The notes below the pieces were generated by a model. It was not told the DNA's origin. It searched no databases and saw nothing but the letters and a program-made list of their open reading frames with translations. Both the position numbers and the translations under genes were made by a program. Shown piece by piece: positions 59,358 through 64,000 of a DNA stretch of 64,000 nt. Each line of letters begins with the position of its first letter. Positions within the stretch are counted from its first letter, which is position 1. Source of the DNA: Litorisediminicola beolgyonensis. Its GTDB lineage: Bacteria > Pseudomonadota > Alphaproteobacteria > Rhodobacterales > Rhodobacteraceae. The stretch spans positions 36,147 through 100,146 of the forward strand of contig NZ_JBHTMU010000014.1 in assembly GCF_042679605.1 (NCBI RefSeq), read 5' to 3'.

Positions 59358-60562
59358 AGCGCGTGGCCTATCTCACCGGCGAATTTCCCCGCGCCTCCGA
59401 CACTTTCATCCAGCGCGAGATCGCCGCGCTGAGGGCGCTCGGGCACGAGGTTCTGCCCTGCTCGATCCGGCGCACGGGTCCCGAACATCTCGTCGGCCCC
59501 GAGCAGCGGGCGCTGCAATCCGAAACCTGGCACGTCCTGGAGGCCGCGAAACGGCCCGGGACGCTCCTCCGCGCGCTTGGGGCGGCAATCGCGAGGCCCG
59601 GAGCGCTGGCCAAGACCGCGGGTCTGGCGTGGCGAACCGCTCCGAAGGGGCTGCGCGCTAAGCTCTGGCAGGGCTTCTACCTGATCGAGGCGCTGGTTCT
59701 CGCCGACATGCTCCGGCGCCGCAACGTCGCGCATCTGCACAACCATATCGCGAAGGCGTCCTGCTCCGTGGCGATGCTCGCCTCGGAGCTGTCGGGCATC
59801 CCTTTCAGCTTCACGCTGCACGGTCCCGACATCTTCTTCGAGCCGATGCATTGGCGGATCGACGAGAAAGCCGCCCGGGCGCGATTCACGATCTGCATTT
59901 CCAGTTTCGCAAGATCGCAGCTCATGTGCTTTGCCGCGCCGGAGCATTGGGACCGGCTGCACATCGTGCATTGCGGCGTCGAACCGGATCGCTACGGGCG
60001 CGAGGCGTCCGAGAAAGGGCCGGGGACGCGGCTTCTCTTCGTCGGACGGCTCGCGGGCGTGAAGGGCGTGCCGCTCCTCGTCGATGCCGTGCGCAGGCTC
60101 GCATCCGACCATCCCGACGTGCAACTCGATCTCATCGGCGACGGTCCCGACCGCGCCGCGCTCGAGGCCAAGGTGACCAACGCCGGCCTCTCGGACCGGA
60201 TACGGTTTCTCGGCTATCGCAACCAGGAGGCCGTGGCCGACGCGCTCGTCGAGACCGACCTCTTCGTGCTGCCAAGCTTCGCGGAAGGCGTGCCGGTCGT
60301 CCTGATGGAGGCCATGGCCGCGGGCGTTCCGGTCGTCACGACCCGGATCGCCGGCGTGCCCGAGCTGGTCGAGGACGGCGAGACCGGCCTTCTGGTGCCC
60401 GCCGGAAATCCGGAGGCGCTCACCTCCGCCATCGCCACGCTGATCACCGACCCGGACAGGCGTCGACGCATGGGAGCCGCCGGTCAGCGCAAGGTCCGCG
60501 CCGAGTTCGACAGCCGCCGCGAGGGCGCCAAGCTCTCGGCCCTGATCGAGGCGGAGACATGA
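59354..60562 (+). CDS. Glycosyltransferase family 4 protein, WcaL/AmsK-like
   Basis: 402 residues, GT-B fold. YLTGEFPRASDTFIQREIAALRALGHEV and AHLHNHIAKASCSVAMLASEL (in part) resemble colanic-acid-type WcaL transferases; C-terminal half carries LLFVGRLAGVKGVPLLVDA, LDLIGDGPDRAALE and the EX7E-type FVLPSFAEGVPVVLMEAMAAGVPVV (in part). Starts at ATGA overlap with the SDR gene; its stop overlaps the GT2 gene (ATGA). Confidence 0.92.
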   Translation: MKRVAYLTGEFPRASDTFIQREIAALRALGHEVLPCSIRRTGPEHLVGPEQRALQSETWHVLEAAKRPGTLLRALGAAIARPGALAKTAGLAWRTAPKGLRAKLWQGFYLIEALVLADMLRRRNVAHLHNHIAKASCSVAMLASELSGIPFSFTLHGPDIFFEPMHWRIDEKAARARFTICISSFARSQLMCFAAPEHWDRLHIVHCGVEPDRYGREASEKGPGTRLLFVGRLAGVKGVPLLVDAVRRLASDHPDVQLDLIGDGPDRAALEAKVTNAGLSDRIRFLGYRNQEAVADALVETDLFVLPSFAEGVPVVLMEAMAAGVPVVTTRIAGVPELVEDGETGLLVPAGNPEALTSAIATLITDPDRRRRMGAAGQRKVRAEFDSRREGAKLSALIEAET

Positions 60563-61536
60563 GCACGGTCGATCTCGTCCTGATCGGCCGCAACGAAGGC
60601 CAACGGCTGATCGACGCCCTGCGCGCCGCGACCGGCCAGGCGCGTCGGATCGTCTATGTCGATTCCGGCTCGACCGACGGCTCGGTCGACGCTGCGCGGG
60701 CCGCCGGGGCCGAAATCGTCACGCTCGACACAAGCACGCCCTTCACCGCCGCCCGCGCCCGGAATGCAGGCGCCGCCGCTCTGGCCTATGATCCGCCGGA
60801 CTATGTGCAGTTCATCGACGGGGACTGCGCGCTTGTGCCCGGATGGGTCGCCGCTGGCGTTGCGTTTCTCGATCAGAACCCCGGCCACGCGCTGGTGGCG
60901 GGCTGGCGGTCCGAGAAATCTCCCGAGGCCAGCCTCTACAATCGGCTCTGTGATTGGGAGTGGCATCGGCCTGCGGGCGAGATCGAGGCCTGCGGCGGCG
61001 ACATGCTGGTGCGGTGGAGCGCCTTCGAGGCGACCGAGGGCTTCGATCCGACCGTGATCGCCGCCGAGGATGACGAGCTGTGCCAGCGCCTGCGCAAGGC
61101 CGGCTGGTCTCTGCACCGTCTCCCGCACGAGATGACACGGCACGACGCCGCGATGACCCGCTTCGGACAATGGTGGCGAAGGGCCGAGCGCACCGGGCAC
61201 GGCTTTGCGCAGGTCGGACACTTGCACCCGCAGTATTTCGTCACCGAACGGCGCCGCGCGCTGGTCTACGGGGCCGCGCTGCCCCTCGGCGCTTGCGCGC
61301 TTGGCCTGCTCTGGCCGCCGCTCGTCCTGGGCCCGCTCGCAGCCTATGGGCTGAACTTCCAAAGAACCCGCGCCCGGTTGCGCCGAGAAGAGGCCAGCGA
61401 CCCAACCGGGTTCGCAGCACTTCTCACGCTGTCGAAGCTGCCCAACCTCATCGGCATGGCGCGGTTTCACCTCCGTCGCCTCCGCGGCGCGGAGATGCGC
61501 CTCATCGAATACAAGGGACCGGAGATCCGCCCATGA
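60559..61536 (+). CDS. Glycosyltransferase family 2 protein
   Basis: 325 residues. GT-A core: LVLIGRNEGQRLIDALR, DSGSTDGSVDAA, and the DXD-type FIDGDCALVPGW, then a conserved AAEDDELCQRLRKAGW (EDDEL base region). Two hydrophobic segments near the C-terminus (about 235-270) anchor it to the membrane. Adds a sugar to the growing lipid-linked repeat. ATGA overlaps at both ends with its neighbours. Confidence 0.9.
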   Translation: MSTVDLVLIGRNEGQRLIDALRAATGQARRIVYVDSGSTDGSVDAARAAGAEIVTLDTSTPFTAARARNAGAAALAYDPPDYVQFIDGDCALVPGWVAAGVAFLDQNPGHALVAGWRSEKSPEASLYNRLCDWEWHRPAGEIEACGGDMLVRWSAFEATEGFDPTVIAAEDDELCQRLRKAGWSLHRLPHEMTRHDAAMTRFGQWWRRAERTGHGFAQVGHLHPQYFVTERRRALVYGAALPLGACALGLLWPPLVLGPLAAYGLNFQRTRARLRREEASDPTGFAALLTLSKLPNLIGMARFHLRRLRGAEMRLIEYKGPEIRP

Positions 61537-63620
61537 CTGACCGCCGCATCGGACTTGTCGGCGCCGGATACATCGCCACCTGGCACGCCGACGCGCTTCG
61601 CGCGACGCCGGGTGTGCAGGTTGCCGCCGTCTGCGACCCCGCACAGAGCGCCGCCGAGGCGCTGGCCGCCGCGCATGGCGCACAGGTCTTCACCTCGGTC
61701 GAAGACCTGATCGCGTCGGGCAGCTGCGACGCCGTCCACATCCTGACCCCGCCGCATCTGCACGTTCCGCTCGCGCGCACCTGTCTGGACGCCGGGCTCG
61801 ATGTGCTGATCGAAAAGCCCGTCGCTGAGAGCGCCGAGGAGACGCGCGCGCTGGCAGAGATCGCACGCGACACGCGTCGGCGCCTCGTGCCGGGGCACAA
61901 TTTTCTCTGCCTGCCCTCCTATGTCCGGATGAAAGACCTGGCCGAGACCGGCGATCTCGGGCGTATTTCCGCGGCTGAGATCACCTGGGCGCTGCCGCTC
62001 GCGCCGCTGCGGTCCGGGCCCTACACTCTCTGGCTCCTGCGCGAGCCCCGAAACCTGCTTCTCGAGATCGGGCCGCATCTGATGGCCTTTGCGGTCGACC
62101 TGTTCGGACCGGTCGAGATCGAGCATACGGTCTTCTCGAAGCCGGTCGCCCTGCCCGGCGACGACATGCGCCCGCAATCGATCCGCATCCTGGCGCGCGC
62201 CGGGCATGTCGACCTGACCTTCACCCTGTCGCTCGTCGAAACGGTGGATCAGCGCAGCGTGGTGCTGCGGGGCTCGTCGGCCCGTGCCGCGCTCGACTTC
62301 GCTGCCGATACGCTGGTCGTCGACCGCGAGAACGCCTCGGACCTGGTCCTGAACCCGGTGCGCCGCCAGATGGGCCTGTCGCGCCAGCACCTGACGGCGG
62401 GGCTCGGCAACGCGGCCAAGCACCTGCGCTCTCTCAACCGTCGCAATCCCTATGCCGAAAGTTTCCGCGGCCTCTGTGCCGCCGCCTGGGGAGACACACC
62501 GGATCCACGGCTCTCACCCGAGCGCGCCGTCTGGGTGATGGAGGCACTCGACGCCGCGCTGGGCCATGTCCCTGCCGAGAAACTCACTCCAAAAGCGCCC
62601 GCTATCGCCACGCGGCACCCTAAGCCCAGCGCGATGGTGATCGGCGGGACCGGCTTCATCGGACGCGCCCTGACCCGTCGGCTGGTGGCGGAGGGCCGCG
62701 ATGTGCGCGTCGTCTCGCGCGGGCGGCACGGACCGTTCCCGGATCTGCCCGATCAGGTCGAGACCGTCGGCGTATCGCTGTCCGACCGCGCCGCTCTGGC
62801 CGATGCGATGCAGGGGATCGACCACGTCTACAACCTCGCCCGCGCCCATGGCGCCGACTGGGAGGATTGCCTCAGGCGCGATGTGGGCGTCGCGGTGACC
62901 ATCGCCGAGGCCGCGCTCGACGCGGGCGTGAAGCGGCTGGTCTATACCGGCACGATCGCCAGCTACGACATGTCCGATCCGTCCCGGACCATCACCGAGG
63001 CGACCGGCTTCGCCGAGGACATGAGCGACCGCAATCTCTACGCGCGCTCCAAGGCCGAATGCGAAAAGCGGCTCATGGCGATGCATCGCGACCAAGGCCT
63101 GCCGCTCACCATCGCGCGCCCGGGTATCGTGCTCGGAGCAGGCGGTCCGCTTCAGCATTGGGGCATCGGGCGTTGGCATGGCGCGGGCGCGGTGCGGATC
63201 TGGGGCGACGGGCGCAACGCGCTGCCCTTCGTTCTGAACGACGATGTCGCCGACGGTCTGATCCTGATGGCCGAAAGCGAGGCTGCGCTCGGCGAGGATT
63301 ACAATCTCGTCGGCGATTACCGCATGAGCGCGCGGGACTATTTCGACGCGATCCACGCCCGGCTTGGTGCCCGTATCCGCGTCAGTCCCGGCAATCTGCA
63401 CGCGTTCTGGGCGACAGATGCGGTCAAATCGGCGTTGAAGACCCATGCCTTGAAGCGCCCTGGCGTTGTGCGCGCGTCGCTGTCGGACTGGAAGAGCCGC
63501 GCGCATCTCTCCCGGTTCGACAACAGCAAGCCGGTGGATCAGCTTGGCTGGAGGCCGGTCCCGACCCGCGAGGAGTTCCTAAAAGAGGCGATCGACGCGG
63601 CAGGGCTGTTCGGATTTTGA
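61533..63620 (+). CDS. Fusion protein: Gfo/Idh/MocA oxidoreductase plus SDR epimerase/dehydratase
   Basis: 695 residues, one continuous frame. Residues 1 to about 350 form a Gfo/Idh/MocA oxidoreductase (RIGLVGAGYIATWHADAL; Lys94 in IEKPVAES). After a linker (about 350-365, KLTPKAPAIATRHPKPSA) a complete extended SDR begins with VIGGTGFIGRALTRRLV (about 369-385) and has the active-site Tyr503-x3-Lys507 (LYARSKAE). The joint arrangement suggests a nucleotide sugar is oxidised/reduced and then epimerised or dehydrated by the same polypeptide. The operon also encodes the two families as separate proteins (57256 and 58371). ATGA overlap with the GT2 gene. Confidence 0.9.
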   Translation: MTDRRIGLVGAGYIATWHADALRATPGVQVAAVCDPAQSAAEALAAAHGAQVFTSVEDLIASGSCDAVHILTPPHLHVPLARTCLDAGLDVLIEKPVAESAEETRALAEIARDTRRRLVPGHNFLCLPSYVRMKDLAETGDLGRISAAEITWALPLAPLRSGPYTLWLLREPRNLLLEIGPHLMAFAVDLFGPVEIEHTVFSKPVALPGDDMRPQSIRILARAGHVDLTFTLSLVETVDQRSVVLRGSSARAALDFAADTLVVDRENASDLVLNPVRRQMGLSRQHLTAGLGNAAKHLRSLNRRNPYAESFRGLCAAAWGDTPDPRLSPERAVWVMEALDAALGHVPAEKLTPKAPAIATRHPKPSAMVIGGTGFIGRALTRRLVAEGRDVRVVSRGRHGPFPDLPDQVETVGVSLSDRAALADAMQGIDHVYNLARAHGADWEDCLRRDVGVAVTIAEAALDAGVKRLVYTGTIASYDMSDPSRTITEATGFAEDMSDRNLYARSKAECEKRLMAMHRDQGLPLTIARPGIVLGAGGPLQHWGIGRWHGAGAVRIWGDGRNALPFVLNDDVADGLILMAESEAALGEDYNLVGDYRMSARDYFDAIHARLGARIRVSPGNLHAFWATDAVKSALKTHALKRPGVVRASLSDWKSRAHLSRFDNSKPVDQLGWRPVPTREEFLKEAIDAAGLFGF

Positions 63621-63678
63621 ACTCTCTTGCGTCAACAATGCCCGAGATTTGTCCCCATTCCTGACAGATTCAGGGATC

Positions 63679-63690
63679 AGAGTTAACTCT
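63679..63690. promoter_or_regulatory. Perfect 12-base palindrome AGAGTTAACTCT
   Basis: A perfect palindrome 13 bases before the first micro-ORF start at 63703 and after the fusion gene stop. It could be a regulator site or part of a processing hairpin; role unknown. Confidence 0.4.
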
Positions 63691-63702
63691 TGGAGCGCCC
63701 GC

Positions 63703-63726
63703 ATGAACGAAGGCCGCGTGAGATGA
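63703..63726 (+). CDS. Possible 7-codon leader ORF
   Basis: ATG at 63703 has TTGGAGCG upstream (a good ribosome site, seven bases away) and encodes MNEGRVR before TGA. The stop overlaps the start of the next micro-ORF (ATGA at 63723-63726). May be a leader peptide or simply chance. Confidence 0.3.
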   Translation: MNEGRVR

Positions 63727-63800
63727 GCAGACCGAATTTCCGGCAGCCGGCAGATGACCGGATCGCACCGACCGCGCAAATGACGCGGAGCGGCCGGTGA
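63723..63800 (+). CDS. Possible 25-codon micro-ORF
   Basis: Encodes MSRPNFRQPADDRIAPTAQM... ending TGA at 63798-63800. It starts at the ATGA overlap with the 7-codon ORF, and its stop overlaps the GTG of the following long frame (GTGA). No known family; the coupling pattern rather than the sequence is the reason for listing it. Confidence 0.3.
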   Translation: MSRPNFRQPADDRIAPTAQMTRSGR

Positions 63801-64000
63801 CGCTCATGGACCGCAAGAAATTCTCCCGCCGCGCACCGGCGCCGGACCCGGCCTCGCCCGAGGACGATCTGCGCCCGGTCCCGCCGCTCGAAAGCCGCGC
63901 CGAACGGTTGGCGCGCCGCCGGGCGGAACGGCTGGCGGCATCCGCGCCCGAAACCACTCCCAAGGCCCAGACCCCCGACCCGCGCGCCCGTGCGCGCGAC
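63797..64000 (+). CDS. N-terminal part of an unidentified protein, cut by the window edge
   Basis: Open from GTG at 63797 (GGAG six bases upstream) to the window end, at least 68 residues; ATG at 63806 is an alternative start. The visible part is hydrophilic, proline- and arginine-rich (RRAPAPDPASPEDDLRPVP, RAERLARRRAERLAA) and looks like a disordered cytoplasmic N-terminus. Its position suggests a polysaccharide assembly protein (for example a chain-length regulator or kinase), but nothing in the sequence proves this. Confidence 0.5.
   Translation, partial: MTLMDRKKFSRRAPAPDPASPEDDLRPVPPLESRAERLARRRAERLAASAPETTPKAQTPDPRARARD

Noticed and set aside
1..64000. CRISPR arrays, insertion sequences, prophage or integrase genes
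   Set aside because: No regularly spaced repeats, transposase-like proteins or terminal inverted repeats were seen.

Overview
The window is high-GC, densely coded DNA of an alphaproteobacterium, most likely a member of the Rhodobacteraceae/Roseobacteraceae group. The basis is the NrnC-type nano-RNase in place of a classical RNase D, two Hint-domain proteins of the kind common in that group, the lptC-lptA-lptB / hpf-ptsN block, a MrpA/B-fused cation antiporter, and the pervasive ATGA/GTGA start-stop overlaps. I see no rRNA, tRNA, CRISPR array, transposase or phage gene, so this reads as chromosomal backbone with several lineage-specific transport and polysaccharide islands.

Layout. 1-4029: end of an unidentified gene, then a leftward block nrnC-lptC-lptA-lptB-hpf-ptsN (LPS transport, ribosome hibernation, nitrogen PTS). 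4030-5512: a long, structured, repeat-bearing intergenic region and an ExoY-like sugar transferase. 5517-11046: FMN reductase, OmpA-type lipoprotein, Ada-like repair protein divergent from nth, PfkB kinase, an Hpt-like protein, beta-carbonic anhydrase and a small unknown gene. 11439-22706: lysine/DAP genes (asd, dapD, dapE) interspersed with a CapD-type dehydratase, LOG hydrolase, a cation exchanger, two Hint proteins, a GNAT acetyltransferase and a small secreted protein. 22749-25062: gbcBA-like Rieske oxygenase pair. 25266-32327: a flippase-like membrane protein, methyltransferase, CDP-alcohol phosphatidyltransferase, YnjBCD ABC transporter and an APC-like permease. 32351-38642: TctABC tripartite transporter with divergent TctD/TctE two-component system and a periplasmic binding protein. 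38719-42000: PhoD-like phosphatase and gamma-glutamyltransferase. 42061-50250: Mrp/Mnh Na+/H+ antiporter operon and KtrAB potassium uptake. 50361-53367: DUF2306 protein and RNase R. 53508-64000: exopolysaccharide cluster (Wzy-like polymerase, glycosyltransferases, WecG-type transferase, Gfo/Idh oxidoreductases, SDR epimerases, one Gfo/Idh-SDR fusion), running off the window end.

How the genes work together. The ExoY-like transferase (4823), CapD-like dehydratase (12709) and the 53.5-64 kb cluster could all serve surface polysaccharide made on undecaprenyl phosphate, though they are not contiguous. Mrp plus KtrAB is a coherent Na+/K+/pH homeostasis block. TctDE with its own periplasmic binding protein probably controls TctCBA through a tandem AACCTGTCA repeat between the divergent units. 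The most unusual items are the Gfo/Idh-SDR fusion next to an unfused pair of the same families, a Hint protein lacking its nucleophile, intrinsic terminators abutting start codons at 16.6 and 20.5 kb, a five-copy CAATTtCGCG repeat upstream of the sugar transferase promoter, and a chain of overlapping micro-ORFs at 63.7 kb.
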